Below are positions 26,391-35,690 of a stretch of 62,449 bases of DNA, one piece after another. The stretch's first letter is position 1. Every line of letters starts with the position of its first letter. The notes under the pieces are model-generated. The model was not told the origin of the DNA. It worked only from the letters and a program-made list of their open reading frames with translations, and did not search any database. Position numbers and translations under genes: made by a program. Location of the stretch: the NCBI RefSeq assembly GCF_900167105.1, contig NZ_FUXE01000014.1:1-62449 (forward strand), written 5' to 3'. Source of the DNA: Porphyromonas circumdentaria. Lineage in GTDB: Bacteria > Bacteroidota > Bacteroidia > Bacteroidales > Porphyromonadaceae.

Positions 26391-27801
26391 TGTAGTACTT
26401 TTCTTCGAGGATTAAGGCTTCCACAAATTTCTCAGCAATTTTTTGTCCTCCCTTATGGCTAAGGTGCGTATAGTCTTTGGCAGCCTGCCCCTTGCGAGCC
26501 ATCTCTGTGATACCGCCCAAAGACTTCATCGTATTTAAGGGACTCCAGAAAGTAATCCCTAGCTCTTGTGCCAAAAGTTCCTGTTGTTGATGCAGCTTAA
26601 CAATAGCAGGCATGGTAGAGAAAGAGCCCGAACTTCTTTTCGCTCGGTCAGATACACCAAACAGCATTACATCGGCATTGGGGTATAACTCTTGCAGATG
26701 CACAATGGCCTTTTTCATCTGTTTGGTATAATTCGAGTAATCCTTCTGACCTGCATTGGCGACATTCAATCCATACTGTAAGATTATAAGGTCATAGGGC
26801 CGCTCTGTATTGAAAGCTTTGTTCAGTTCTTCGTCGGCTTTTGCTAATAAAAGCCCAGAGTTACCCCGCAAAGACATATTGTCTACCGATACACCAGTTG
26901 CCGCCTCTAAAGATAATCCGTAACAGTCAAAGAGAGATTCCTTGTCAAAGTCTATACGGATGGAGTTCATCTCCCGACCCGATGCTATCAGATAGCCTCT
27001 GAGTTCGTCCTCCGAAGAGGGTAGAATAACCGTTTCCGTACTATCCTGTACCGTTATTCTTATCGGAATATCTTGGGAAGAGCGATAGTACAAGGTTGCT
27101 CTATTAAAGGGTTTGTTGGATTTAGGTAAGGTGTATTTGCTCCATGCTCCTTTAGATTTAGGTCGAAAGACATGCCCTGTAATAAGGTGCCTCTCTCCCT
27201 TGGCATGCAACAAGGACTTATCTTGCCAAGCACTAAATTCGTGCCGAATAGATTGCCTAAACCCCGCCGTCTCGCTACTCATAGGCAACCATCCTACACC
27301 ACTTCCTCCCCAGCGTTGTTGCAGAGCACTACGAATAGCATCTGTCAATATATCTCCCTCGATGAAAGAGTCTCCCAAGACGGCTATGTGCACGGGGCGA
27401 TCCATCTTTCTAATCTTACCCACACGGCCAAAGAAGCGTTTCAAGCCCGTACGTTCCTCACTATAATCCGAGATACTGGTCTGAAGAGTAGTAGAGTCAA
27501 CAGAGGCTATGATAGATTCATAAGCCCTACGTCTCTTGGCCTGACGTGCTCGCTCTTTCGAGGATAAGTTTTTATTTTTTGCAGAGGGGAGATTTTTCTT
27601 ATCATTAGCTCCACTTGGAATAGAATCTACCACTTCGGACTCATCGTAAAAGCCCTCTACACGTAAATCTCCGAGCATATCAATAGGTTTGGGAGACCAA
27701 CCGAATATCTCCTTAGGCAGAAAAAACAAGGTTATAAGGCCAAGCATTACGACAAGGAACAATGCCCATGCTTTGAAAAAATAATCTCTCTTTCTACTCA
27801 T
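26374..27801 (-). CDS. Membrane-anchored SGNH-fold protein, O-acetylation cassette
   Basis: 475 residues: an N-terminal membrane anchor (about 10-30; AWALFLVVMLGLITLFFL), a low-complexity basic linker (about 60-95), then an SGNH domain with IAVLGDSFIEGDI, an inserted beta domain (about 195-300; HVFRPKSKGAWSKYTLP), SLRGNSGLLLA (block II Gly), LIILQYGLNVAN (Asn block, Gly-Leu-Asn in place of Gly-x-Asn-Asp) and DYTHLSHKGGQ (Asp-x-x-His). First gene of the cassette; promoter at 27892-27921. The inserted beta domain may bind the glycan substrate. Catalytic residues appear intact. It could be the acetyl-transfer partner of the MBOAT protein. Confidence 0.88.
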   Translation of the reverse strand: MSRKRDYFFKAWALFLVVMLGLITLFFLPKEIFGWSPKPIDMLGDLRVEGFYDESEVVDSIPSGANDKKNLPSAKNKNLSSKERARQAKRRRAYESIIASVDSTTLQTSISDYSEERTGLKRFFGRVGKIRKMDRPVHIAVLGDSFIEGDILTDAIRSALQQRWGGSGVGWLPMSSETAGFRQSIRHEFSAWQDKSLLHAKGERHLITGHVFRPKSKGAWSKYTLPKSNKPFNRATLYYRSSQDIPIRITVQDSTETVILPSSEDELRGYLIASGREMNSIRIDFDKESLFDCYGLSLEAATGVSVDNMSLRGNSGLLLAKADEELNKAFNTERPYDLIILQYGLNVANAGQKDYSNYTKQMKKAIVHLQELYPNADVMLFGVSDRAKRSSGSFSTMPAIVKLHQQQELLAQELGITFWSPLNTMKSLGGITEMARKGQAAKDYTHLSHKGGQKIAEKFVEALILEEKYYNAIKN

Positions 27802-27891
27802 TTACTGTACTTTAAGATACATTTACCAGCACTCAATCGGGTCATCGAAGTACAGCAAACCTATCACGCCTTCTTTGTCAAAAATCCGCAC

Positions 27892-27921
27892 CAAAGATAA
27901 TTGATTTTTGGGTCTGGACAA
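27892..27921 (-). promoter_or_regulatory. Putative promoter of the O-acetylation cassette
   Basis: On the minus strand TTG (27921-27919), 19 bases, TATCTTTG (27899-27892). The first ATG lies about 90 bases downstream of the -7 box. Confidence 0.6.
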
Positions 27922-28210
27922 CATCTCTATGGAACAAAATATATCTCATAGTAAATCACTTAATATTCCTTCCAATAATAAATAACACGTGTAAGACTTA
28001 TTCAATCGGCTCTTTGAAAAAAACCTTTTTTGCCCTCTGGCATACTACTTTCCTTCTCCTACACCTAACTTTTGGAGACTTCCTTTCGAATAGCTCTCTC
28101 TTCCTTTGAGTAGGTATCTGCCACTTCTATCTTATCTCCAATAGGAACAATAAAAATCAAAGCTCTTTAGCAAAAGAAAGATATATAGGTCTAAAAACTG
28201 TTTTCAACGC

Positions 28211-28310
28211 GAACAATTCTCTATTTGCAGATTACGTTTATATATATTCAAGTTGAATATATGTATATTTAATCTACGTATATATATATTCAATCTGCAT
28301 ATAAAGAATT
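28211..28310. repeat. AT-rich interspersed repeat, copy 1
   Basis: Begins GAACAATTCTCTATTTGCAG (shared exactly with copy 3), contains a 21-base perfect palindrome centred on G28252 (28242-28262, arms ATATATTCAA and TTGAATATAT), then two tandem 21-base units built on ATATTTAATCTACGTATAT / ATATTCAATCTGCATATAA, and ends AAAGAATT. Sister copies are at 43351-43450 and 61823-61926. It lies downstream of ispH and upstream of the O-acetylation cassette. Confidence 0.85.
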
Positions 28311-28351
28311 TATTGGAAGAAAAAAGAAAAGTTCGCGGTAGAAAACAATTA

Positions 28352-28381
28352 AGGGACTGACCTTATGGAAAAAGTCAGCCC
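28352..28381 (-). terminator. Terminator-like hairpin behind ispH
   Basis: GGGACTGAC (28352-28360) and GTCAGCCCC (28373-28381) pair with one G-U, loop of 12. The U-rich side is stronger on the plus strand (CTATTTTATTTTTTG) than on the minus strand (CTTAATTGTTTT), but only minus-strand genes end here, so it probably terminates porQ-cmk-ispH. Confidence 0.6.
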
Positions 28382-28405
28382 CTATTTTATTTTTTGTCCC
28401 TTTTA

Positions 28406-28611
28406 CTACTCCAACGCCCCAAAGATGAGTTCAAGTAGCTTACGCATCTTTTGGGGATTTGAACAGTACTCCCTCTCTAAAGAATATTCAGAGCAAACGA
28501 CTTGCAGGTATTGCACGAACTCGATCTTATTTACTCCATCTCCCCTTGGAAAGGGAAATACCGCAAACCTACGCTGGCAAAAGAAAAGTGGTCTGAAAAA
28601 GATAAGAGGTA
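28406..28611 (-). pseudogene. Possible gene remnant between ispH and its terminator
   Basis: In the frame that runs into ispH, the last 40 or so codons read like a natural, charged helical peptide (NKIEFVQYLQVVCSEYSLER, then NPQKMRKLLELIFGALE) and stop 25 bases before the terminator hairpin. No ATG, GTG or TTG start sits at a sensible place after the ispH stop. It may be the decayed end of a gene or chance. I recognise no family. Confidence 0.2.
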
Positions 28612-29511
28612 TTACAGGATTTGAGCCCCTTCCCCATAATGTTCGGCAATAACAGAGGCTAACTCCTCCATTTGCCACATGGGAGTAGAAGTGGCACCAC
28701 AGATGCCGATAAACTCCGTTGCCGTAAGAGGTGGCAACATTTCTTCTCTTAAGTCCTCCTTGTCAGAGAGAAAAAAAGTATTGGCATTCACCGCTCTACA
28801 CTCCTCAAAAAGCACCTTACCATTAGAACTTTTCTTACCCGCTATAAAGAAAATACGATCATGCTGCTGGGCAAACTCCTTTATATGAGGGATGCGCATA
28901 GCTACTTGACGACAAATCGTATCAACGTAATAAAAAGGTACATCCTGAGCCATGCGCCCTTTTATACCCTCCACGATTTGCTCAAAAACGTCTAAAGGCA
29001 TGGTTGTTTGCGAGTGCAGGTATATGGGACGCGAAAAATCGAGTTGCTCGATCTCATCAACAGATTGGATAACAATAGCTTCTCCATTTGTTTGCCCCAC
29101 AAGACCATTAACTTCGGCATGTCCCCTCTTACCAAAGATTACAATTTGTGCCTGCTCAGCACGACTCTCCTCGTAACACTTACGTATACGTTGCTGTAAA
29201 CGAAGTACCACAGGGCAAGTGGCATCAACTATTGTCAAACCTCTTTTCTGTGCTGCCAAATAAGTAGAGGGGGGTTCTCCATGAGCTCGGAAGAGTACTT
29301 TTTTACCCTTCAGCTCCTCAAATTGGTCGTAGTTAATCGTTTTCAAGCCCAAATGCTCCAAACGATCTACCTCTCTCGTGTTATGTACAATATCACCCAG
29401 ACAGTATAAGAAATCTCTCTCCTCTCTTTGCATCTCCTCCTCTGCTTTTTTTATGGCATTTACAACTCCATAACAAAAGCCTGAGCGAGCATCTATTTCT
29501 ATAGAAATCAT
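28612..29511 (-). CDS. ispH: 4-hydroxy-3-methylbut-2-enyl diphosphate reductase
   Basis: Iron-sulphur enzyme that completes the non-mevalonate pathway, making IPP and DMAPP. From [15 protein letters not shown] the product is 299 residues; a longer frame to 29544 lacks support. The three cluster cysteines are Cys13 (SGFCYGV), Cys99 (DATCPVV) and Cys200 (DTICRQV); FRAHGEPP and HSQTTMP are also present. The ATG overlaps the cmk stop as ATGA, so translation is coupled to cmk. Unlike E. coli it has no S1 fusion. Last gene of porQ-cmk-ispH. Confidence 0.96.
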   Translation of the reverse strand: MISIEIDARSGFCYGVVNAIKKAEEEMQREERDFLYCLGDIVHNTREVDRLEHLGLKTINYDQFEELKGKKVLFRAHGEPPSTYLAAQKRGLTIVDATCPVVLRLQQRIRKCYEESRAEQAQIVIFGKRGHAEVNGLVGQTNGEAIVIQSVDEIEQLDFSRPIYLHSQTTMPLDVFEQIVEGIKGRMAQDVPFYYVDTICRQVAMRIPHIKEFAQQHDRIFFIAGKKSSNGKVLFEECRAVNANTFFLSDKEDLREEMLPPLTATEFIGICGATSTPMWQMEELASVIAEHYGEGAQIL

Positions 29512-30209
29512 GACTTCTGCCGAGCAATCACCTCTTCTGCCCAAGATAAAAGCAATTGGTTTTGCTCCTCTATTGTAAGCTCAGAGTTGTCCAGCACTCT
29601 CGCATCATCTGCTTTGGCCAAGGGAGAGATTGCTCGTGTAGAGTCAATCCTGTCTCGCTCTGTAAGATTGGACAATACTGTTTCGAAGGTACTCTCCTCG
29701 CCTTTCTGTTGCAACTCCTTATACCTACGCATCGCTCTTACTTCGGGAAGAGCCGTAACAAATATCTTAAGCTCTGCTTGAGGGAATACTGTAGTACCTA
29801 TATCACGCCCGTCCATTACAATACCTTTCTTTACGCCCATTGCTTGTTGCTGCGCTACCATTGCCTCGCGCACAAAGCCTAACGTGCTCACAGGGCTCAC
29901 ATGCTCCGATACGGCCATAGTACGTATCTCTTTTTCCACATCCTCGCCATTGAGAAAAGTATGTAATTCTCCGTTGGGCATCCGCTCAAAAGAAATCGTC
30001 AGAGAAGGTAGCTGTTGGCGGAGCACATCGGTATCCAAAACCTCTCCTTTCCACAAACCTGCCCGCAACGAGAATAAAGTAACTGCTCTATACATTGCCC
30101 CCGTATCGATATACGTATAGTTGAGGGCTTTTGCTAAATCTTTAGCCATAGTACTTTTACCACAAGAGCTATGACCATCTATAGCGATAATAATTTTGTT
30201 TTGCATCAT
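29508..30209 (-). CDS. cmk: Cytidylate kinase
   Basis: Cytosolic kinase phosphorylating CMP and dCMP. 233 residues from [20 protein letters not shown], with the P-loop GHSSCGKST (about 12-20), [25 protein letters not shown] and [14 protein letters not shown] longer frame to 30245 would overlap porQ; ATG 30209 lies 10 bases after the porQ stop. It overlaps ispH by four bases. The order porQ-cmk-ispH matches what I recall of P. gingivalis. Confidence 0.95.
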   Translation of the reverse strand: MMQNKIIIAIDGHSSCGKSTMAKDLAKALNYTYIDTGAMYRAVTLFSLRAGLWKGEVLDTDVLRQQLPSLTISFERMPNGELHTFLNGEDVEKEIRTMAVSEHVSPVSTLGFVREAMVAQQQAMGVKKGIVMDGRDIGTTVFPQAELKIFVTALPEVRAMRRYKELQQKGEESTFETVLSNLTERDRIDSTRAISPLAKADDARVLDNSELTIEEQNQLLLSWAEEVIARQKS

Positions 30210-30219
30210 AACAGTCGAA

Positions 30220-31218
30220 TCAAAAGATAAATTCATCATTTCCAAAGTTGGTTGCCAAGGAAATCACAAAGCTTAACCCAGAGGGATGGTAACGAGTAAC
30301 GGCAGCCCCTATACGAAAAAAGTCATGGCTAAATCCTCCTCCTAAAGATAGTCCCGAGAAGAAATTACCATTCAGGTGCTTTAGATCTTGTGCCAGACGA
30401 GGATTATAACCTACCCCTAACCAGAAGCGTTCGTCCATAAAATACTCTACGCCCAAGGTTAAATGTCGGAGGGTGCGTTGCAACCACTTTTGCTCGTCCC
30501 CTCTATATTGAAATATCTTTGGGTTCAGCCCATAGGCCGTCAAATGAAAACGAAAAGGAGCATGACTCAACGATTGAGAGTAACCTAAGCGGAGGTCCCA
30601 CGCAGGAGCTGTTTTCTTATCATGAAAACCCTTTATAGTAACCCCTGCATTCGTCAAAGCCGCTCCTATGGAAAGTCCTTTTTCCCCATCGTAATAACTA
30701 ACCCCAGCATCTACCGCAACGGCAAAAGCATTGTAGGATTCTATATTGGAGTATATCAACTTTAAGGCTAAACCACCACGTAATTTAGAGGAAAGGTCGT
30801 AGCTGAAAAGGCCTTGTAAAGCAGCATCTGTGGCTGTAAATGAGCCCATCGCAATATTATTTTTATCGAAAGCCTCCATTTTACCATAATGCATGGCACG
30901 CATACCAATAGCCCAAGTACCGCGGTCATTCACAGGGCGACCGTAGAGCGTGTTCACAGAGTGAACTCCAGACATATAGTTCAGATAGGAAAGGAATAAT
31001 AATCCCGACGTTTCCTCTCCAAAAAGGGCAGGATTGTCAAAGGCAATTCCAGAGTTTCCTGCTACATAAGTCAAAGAAAAACCACCATTCGCTATGGTAT
31101 GAGGTGTAGCAGGGATATTCAAAAACTCAAAGCTGTGTTCCGCCTTCTGTGCACGTACCGTAAATAAAGGCAAGAATAAAAGCAAAGTGGAAAAAAGGAT
31201 TTTATAATCTCTTCGCAT
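30220..31218 (-). CDS. porQ: Type IX secretion system outer-membrane protein PorQ
   Basis: 332 residues: signal peptide (about 1-23, ending VRAQ), then a PorV/PorQ-type beta barrel with [45 protein letters not shown] and a C-terminal [11 protein letters not shown]. In the type IX system PorQ sits in the outer membrane with PorV and PorU and takes part in handling C-terminal-domain cargo, such as the three LRR proteins here. Start at MRRDYKIL is preferred because it gives a normal n-region; a frame 6 codons longer exists. The coupling to cmk and ispH looks like conserved synteny, not shared function. Confidence 0.93.
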   Translation of the reverse strand: MRRDYKILFSTLLLFLPLFTVRAQKAEHSFEFLNIPATPHTIANGGFSLTYVAGNSGIAFDNPALFGEETSGLLFLSYLNYMSGVHSVNTLYGRPVNDRGTWAIGMRAMHYGKMEAFDKNNIAMGSFTATDAALQGLFSYDLSSKLRGGLALKLIYSNIESYNAFAVAVDAGVSYYDGEKGLSIGAALTNAGVTIKGFHDKKTAPAWDLRLGYSQSLSHAPFRFHLTAYGLNPKIFQYRGDEQKWLQRTLRHLTLGVEYFMDERFWLGVGYNPRLAQDLKHLNGNFFSGLSLGGGFSHDFFRIGAAVTRYHPSGLSFVISLATNFGNDEFIF

Positions 31219-31286
31219 GCTGTCTATATCAAACAATATCTCTCTAAGTACTAACGAAAAAAGAGAAGAAAAGTGTATAAGCTACC

Positions 31287-32159
31287 CTAAAGTAAACTCC
31301 CTAACAAGAGTGTGACTATACATACAGAAAGTATTAAAATACCCTTTGCAGTAGTAATAAGTACCTTATTAAGTTCTTGCCCCTCTTTCTGCTTCATTTG
31401 CCTTAAGACCCTCAACATAAAAAACAGATAAGCCCCCAAAAGAATCATCCCCCAGAGAGAGGAAATAGGAACTATCAAAGCGACAGAAAGCAAAAGATTA
31501 CAAAGGAATAGAAGTGGGGCAAGCTCCTTACCAAAACGAACAATCAATGTTTTCTTGCCATAGGCTTTATCGCTTTCATAGTCTCTATAGTTATTAACCA
31601 AAAGGATATTCACATTGGCACATCCTATGGAAGTAGAGAGCAAAAGAGCCGTAAGCGTCAAATTATCCGTCTGAATATAGTATGTGACAAGCCCTGGGAC
31701 TATCCCATAAAAAAGAAAAACCAATACTTCTCCCCAACCCAAATAAGCCAAAGGATAAGGACCTCCCGTATAGGCAATGGCTGTGGCAATAACAACACCC
31801 CCCAAGAGAGCCAAATACCACGAAGAGATAGCCACTAACAAAAAGCCAAATAATGCTGTCAAAAGCACCAAGACATACATCATGGTCTTTACAGAATTGT
31901 AAGAAACCTTACCCGAAGATAAGGGTCTTTCAAACCCTTTTCTCTTCTCCCCATCCGCGCCTTTCTTATAATCAAAAAGATCATTGGCCACATTACTCAA
32001 AGATTGAGCTAAAAGGGCTACTAAAAGTGTTAAAAGAGCTTGAGGATAGCGCAAATTTCTAACATCGACAAAAGATAATGTCAGTGCAACAATAACAGGA
32101 GATAACGAAGCCGAAAATGTATGAGGACGAAGCAAATAAAGAATTTGTCGGAACGTCAT
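31287..32159 (-). CDS. menA: 1,4-dihydroxy-2-naphthoate polyprenyltransferase
   Basis: UbiA-superfamily inner-membrane prenyltransferase that attaches the isoprenoid tail in menaquinone synthesis. 290 residues from MTFRQILYLLRPHTFSAS, with eight or nine membrane segments and both Asp-rich motifs: NVANDLFDYKKGAD and NNYRDYESDKAYGKKTL. A frame 12 codons longer nearly reaches lysC, but MTFRQ is the family-like start, 28 bases after the lysC stop. It implies anaerobic electron transport with menaquinone. Chlorophyll-type UbiA members are excluded by context. Confidence 0.93.
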   Translation of the reverse strand: MTFRQILYLLRPHTFSASLSPVIVALTLSFVDVRNLRYPQALLTLLVALLAQSLSNVANDLFDYKKGADGEKRKGFERPLSSGKVSYNSVKTMMYVLVLLTALFGFLLVAISSWYLALLGGVVIATAIAYTGGPYPLAYLGWGEVLVFLFYGIVPGLVTYYIQTDNLTLTALLLSTSIGCANVNILLVNNYRDYESDKAYGKKTLIVRFGKELAPLLFLCNLLLSVALIVPISSLWGMILLGAYLFFMLRVLRQMKQKEGQELNKVLITTAKGILILSVCIVTLLLGSLL

Positions 32160-32187
32160 TGCTTTATGGATAATTGACCCACAATAA

Positions 32188-33555
32188 TCAGGCAAGCTCT
32201 GGAGACTGCCAATTCAAGTTAGAAAACAGGTGATCTGAAAGAGCAAGCATAGCCCTTCGCTTATCTTCTGAAGAGACTACTAAAACCAGGCTATAGTTAC
32301 TACTTCCGTAGCTAATCATGCGAATAGGAATATCATCCACTGCCTCCAATATACGCACCTCAAAACCCATACGCTCCCATCCCATATCTCCAACTACAGC
32401 CAAGATCGTCATGTTCTTTTGATAAAGCACCTCCGCCCATTTGGAAACCTCTTCACAAAAAAGAGCTACCTCTGGAGATTCTTCTACTGCTATCAAATAG
32501 CTGTCTCCCATAATTGAGATGAGATCCGTAACTATATTGTATTTGGAGAGAAGCTCCGATATGGAAGAGATATACTCCGTCATAGAAAGCCCCCCATCTA
32601 TACGTAGGTGACGGCGAAGAGTAAGCAAGGAAATACCATCCTTTGCAGAGACCGCCTTGACCATATCTTTACTGGTCTCACAAGAGATGCGAGTACCTGG
32701 GGCTAAGGGATCCAATGTATAGAGGAGACGTACAGGGATATTAGCCCTACGAGCTGGCTCTATGCAAGCTGGATGTAAAATTTTTGCTCCAAAATGAGCT
32801 AATTCAGCAGCCTCTCCAAAGTGAAGACGACGCACTGGACTGGTAACATTTACAATACGAGGGTCATTGTTATGCAGACCATCTATATCTGTCCATATTT
32901 GTATCTCTTGAGCATCGGTAGCCTCCCCTATTAAAGTAGCCGTATAATCACTTCCACCTCGACGTAGATTGTCAATCTCCCCAAAGGCATTGATACAGAT
33001 ATAGCCTTCTGTTAGAAATAGTGTATCCTCTCCTTTGTCGACCTCCAAAAGAGGGGTAATATGTTCCTTGATGTAAGCAGGATCTGGCTCTCCAGCATGA
33101 TTGATACGCATAAAAGAGAGTGCATCTAAATGCACAGCCTCTACTCCCTCATAACGACGAAGGGTGAAAGCCATAAGACTCGTACTCATTATCTCTCCTC
33201 GAGAAAGTATGAACTTCTCATCGTTTTGAGTAAAAGCCTCATTGTGTGTTTGGCTTAGGAGTTGCTCAAAAACGGGAGCCAAAACGGCCTTTACCTCAAG
33301 CCTTAATGCCTCCTCTTCAAAAAGCTCGTCAATGACATTGTGATACCTTGTCTGCAAAGTTGTAACGAGCTCCTCTGCCTCTAACCACTTACCCTCTCTA
33401 ATCTTACTAGCAATGTGTACCAAAGTATCTGTTGTACCCGACATGGCAGACAGAGTGATAATCTTCCTCCCATCAACTGCGGCTATCAGGTGAGCTACAG
33501 AGCGGATACGTTGGGCACTACCTACAGAGGTACCTCCAAACTTTAATACAATCAT
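32188..33555 (-). CDS. lysC: Aspartate kinase
   Basis: First step of the aspartate family (lysine/diaminopimelate, threonine, methionine). 455 residues: catalytic domain beginning VLKFGGTSVGSAQRIR (3-18), FILSRGEIMSTSLM, TEGYICINAFGEIDNLRRGG, IWTDIDGLHNNDPRIV, and two ACT-type regulatory domains (about 300-455; ISLLTLRRHLRIDGG, MTILAVVGDMGWERMG). It is monofunctional, with no homoserine dehydrogenase part. Its ACT domains suggest feedback control by an amino-acid end product. menA follows after 28 bases and ftsE precedes by 28. Confidence 0.95.
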   Translation of the reverse strand: MIVLKFGGTSVGSAQRIRSVAHLIAAVDGRKIITLSAMSGTTDTLVHIASKIREGKWLEAEELVTTLQTRYHNVIDELFEEEALRLEVKAVLAPVFEQLLSQTHNEAFTQNDEKFILSRGEIMSTSLMAFTLRRYEGVEAVHLDALSFMRINHAGEPDPAYIKEHITPLLEVDKGEDTLFLTEGYICINAFGEIDNLRRGGSDYTATLIGEATDAQEIQIWTDIDGLHNNDPRIVNVTSPVRRLHFGEAAELAHFGAKILHPACIEPARRANIPVRLLYTLDPLAPGTRISCETSKDMVKAVSAKDGISLLTLRRHLRIDGGLSMTEYISSISELLSKYNIVTDLISIMGDSYLIAVEESPEVALFCEEVSKWAEVLYQKNMTILAVVGDMGWERMGFEVRILEAVDDIPIRMISYGSSNYSLVLVVSSEDKRRAMLALSDHLFSNLNWQSPELA

Positions 33556-33583
33556 GCTTTCTAAAAATTACTTGTTATACTTC

Positions 33584-34300
33584 TTATTCGACTGTAGAAA
33601 GAGGGATATGCACCAGAGTGCGACTCTTTGGGTCTATTGTGTATGTGGTCGCAGGCAGCTGCTTCATAAGCTCATAATTATGAGTTGCCATCAAAACAGT
33701 AGTTCCCTCACTGGCAATTTGCTTCATCAGCTGACCAATAGCAAGAGAAGTCTCTGGGTCAAGACCCGCAGTCGGCTCGTCCATTAAGATTAAATCGGGA
33801 CGTACGACCAAAGCACGTGCTATACAGATACGCTCTGCCTCTCCACCCGAAAGCTCGTAAGGCATCTTGTATCCCTTACCCGACATACCCACCTGCGCCA
33901 AAGCTTCTTCTATGCGCACAACCCGCTCCTTTTTGTCTACTTTGCTTGTGGCTCTAAGAACAAAATCTAAGTTTTTCGTGACATTACGGTCATACAAAAG
34001 TTGGTCTTGAGACTGAAAAACAATCCCCATCCGCCTGCGCATAGCTTGGCGTTTACGGATATTTAGCTTCCTTAAATCATAACCTAAGACACTGGCCTCT
34101 CCTCCCTCTAAAAGAGGAAGCTCTCCGTATAGCAACTCCAACAACGAACTTTTCCCTGCTCCAACAGGTCCTGTCAAATAAGCAAAATCACCTGCTTCCA
34201 AACGAAAGGTTACATTCTGCAATAGTTCATTCTCATATCTTTTTACAGAAACATTCTCCAAAAAAACTGGACTTGTAGATGTCGATACTTTCTTTGCCAT
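33584..34300 (-). CDS. ftsE: Cell-division-type ABC ATPase FtsE
   Basis: 238-residue ATPase that with FtsX controls periplasmic peptidoglycan hydrolases at the septum. Walker A GPVGAGKSS (about 43-51), Q-loop VFQSQDQLLYDRNVTKN, signature LSGGEAERICIARALVVRPD, Walker B LILMDEPTAGLDPET, and H-loop MATHNYELM. The MGIVFQ.Q.LL..RNV pattern is the FtsE one. No ftsX is adjacent, which is usual in Bacteroidota. The variant first loop GPVGAGKSS, rather than GPSGAGKST, is noted and not expected to abolish binding. Confidence 0.88.
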   Translation of the reverse strand: MAKKVSTSTSPVFLENVSVKRYENELLQNVTFRLEAGDFAYLTGPVGAGKSSLLELLYGELPLLEGGEASVLGYDLRKLNIRKRQAMRRRMGIVFQSQDQLLYDRNVTKNLDFVLRATSKVDKKERVVRIEEALAQVGMSGKGYKMPYELSGGEAERICIARALVVRPDLILMDEPTAGLDPETSLAIGQLMKQIASEGTTVLMATHNYELMKQLPATTYTIDPKSRTLVHIPLSTVE

Positions 34301-34323
34301 GTCTTAACTACAGATAGATTAGA

Positions 34324-34848
34324 TTACTTTTTTATAAACTGTAAGTACTTCTCACAGTTAAGGGGGAGAGTTTTAATGGCTTCAGGATTATAGGTGTCGT
34401 AAAAAGCATGTACTCCTATATACTTGGCACGTACAAAACCGCATATACCATCAAATACATTCATATAAGACTCTATTGTATGACGTTGGATGCCTCCTTC
34501 AACAAATTGCTCAAACTTACCTCCACAAGAAACAGCTACCCCAATCTCTTTTCCTTCCATTTTGTCTCCGCCAGCTCCGTATGCCCATCCATCAAGAAAA
34601 ATTTTATCCATCCACTCCTTGAGTAAAGAAGGAGCTGCATACCAATACAAAGGAAATTGGAATATAATGCGATCATGTTGCTCCAAAATAGTCTGCTCTG
34701 CCCGCACATCGATAGGCGTTCCCTCGGGATAATGTTCATATAAAAAATGTAATGTTACCTCGCCACGCAAAGCTTCTGCCCACGCTTTATTTATGGTAGA
34801 AGATGCCAAAGAAGGGTGAACCACTATAACAAGAGTCTTTTTTTCCAT
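34324..34848 (-). CDS. NAD(P)H-dependent quinone/flavin oxidoreductase (flavodoxin-like)
   Basis: 174 residues from MEKKTLVIVVHPSLASST; the longer frame has an unlikely 19-codon extension. Flavodoxin-2 fold features: VVHPSLASSTINKAW (FMN phosphate loop), HDRIIFQFPLYWYAAPSLLKEWMDKIFLDGWAYG, and GIQRHTIESYMNVF. Enzymes of this kind (KefF, MdaB, modulator of drug activity) carry out two-electron reduction of quinones. It stands 23 bases before ftsE. A role in redox or quinone detoxification is inferred. Confidence 0.88.
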   Translation of the reverse strand: MEKKTLVIVVHPSLASSTINKAWAEALRGEVTLHFLYEHYPEGTPIDVRAEQTILEQHDRIIFQFPLYWYAAPSLLKEWMDKIFLDGWAYGAGGDKMEGKEIGVAVSCGGKFEQFVEGGIQRHTIESYMNVFDGICGFVRAKYIGVHAFYDTYNPEAIKTLPLNCEKYLQFIKK

Positions 34849-34955
34849 GTTATTTTTCTTTTTCAAATAATAAAGGGAGAAGAATACGAGGTTAATATCC
34901 CTCAATCGTACCCTTCCCCCTCGTTTTATCTCAAATTCTTAAATACAAAAATCTA

Positions 34956-35645
34956 TCAGAAAGAGTAACCTAATCCTATATAAACTTGAGTATTACGAAA
35001 GTCTACAGATTGAGCTGCAGGAAGAGGCTTTTGATTAGATTCTTTAGAAACATTCAAAAGGCCAAAATCTGCTCCCACAGTTGCATAATAACTTCCCAAA
35101 TAAAGCATGGCAGCAGCCCCCCATCCGAAGTCAAAACGCTTAGCCGTTATATTAGTTACACCCTCTTTGAAGATATTATAACTTGCTACAACACCAGCAA
35201 CACCTCTCTTATAAGTACCGCCCAAAGCAGCAGCAAAGTAAGGACCCGTTTGTATGCCCAAGCGCAATCCTGGAGAAACCTTTAACTTATAACCGATATT
35301 CACGGGAACCTGGAGATAGTGCATAGTAATTTCATTGGACTCTCCAATACCTAGCAATGCCTTAGCCTCATCTATAACACTACCTTCTTTTTGAGAAAAC
35401 TTATTGCCCTTCATGGCAAAAGTAAGACCAGAACCCAAATAAACACCGCTGGAAACAGGTACATCTACATAAGCTCCAAAATGATACCCTACCTTGGTAC
35501 CCGAATTCATAACATTCAAACCGTGAGCCTTAACAGAAGACAATGAAAAGGCAGGAGCTCCCTCCACACGGAAGTTAACAAACTGAGCTGAAGCTACAAA
35601 TACAGACGCTAAGAGCAAACTCAGCGCAAAAACAAACTTTCTCAT
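34956..35645 (-). CDS. Outer-membrane beta-barrel (porin-family) protein
   Basis: 229 residues: signal peptide (about 1-20, ending ASAQ), then alternating beta strands with glycines and aromatic ends, KVGYHFGAYVDVPVSSGVYLG, YLQVPVNIGYKLKVSPGLRLG, ending IYIGLGYSF with terminal Phe typical of barrel proteins. It belongs to the broad PorT/OmpX-like beta-barrel families of Bacteroidota. Eight or ten strands are likely. Function unknown; no PorT-specific feature was identified. Confidence 0.8.
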   Translation of the reverse strand: MRKFVFALSLLLASVFVASAQFVNFRVEGAPAFSLSSVKAHGLNVMNSGTKVGYHFGAYVDVPVSSGVYLGSGLTFAMKGNKFSQKEGSVIDEAKALLGIGESNEITMHYLQVPVNIGYKLKVSPGLRLGIQTGPYFAAALGGTYKRGVAGVVASYNIFKEGVTNITAKRFDFGWGAAAMLYLGSYYATVGADFGLLNVSKESNQKPLPAAQSVDFRNTQVYIGLGYSF

Positions 35646-35690
35646 AGTTACACTATTAATTCGTTATTACTCAAAAATACACTCTGAAAA

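Larger units (their letters stand above)
27802..28405. other. Intergenic region of about 600 bases with promoter, repeat and terminator
   Basis: Holds the O-acetylation cassette promoter (27892-27921, minus), one copy of the AT-rich interspersed repeat (28211-28310) and a terminator hairpin (28352-28381). A second TAnnTTTG-like box (TAGGTTTG, plus 27856-27863) lies nearer the gene. No convincing coding frame. Confidence 0.6.

Noticed and set aside
28211-28310. CRISPR-like array in the AT-rich repeat
   Set aside because: Units are short, imperfect and contiguous, without unique spacers, and no cas gene is near.
28365-28652. 95-codon plus-strand frame opposite ispH
   Set aside because: It starts in a terminator hairpin, runs antisense into ispH and has no promoter or family match.
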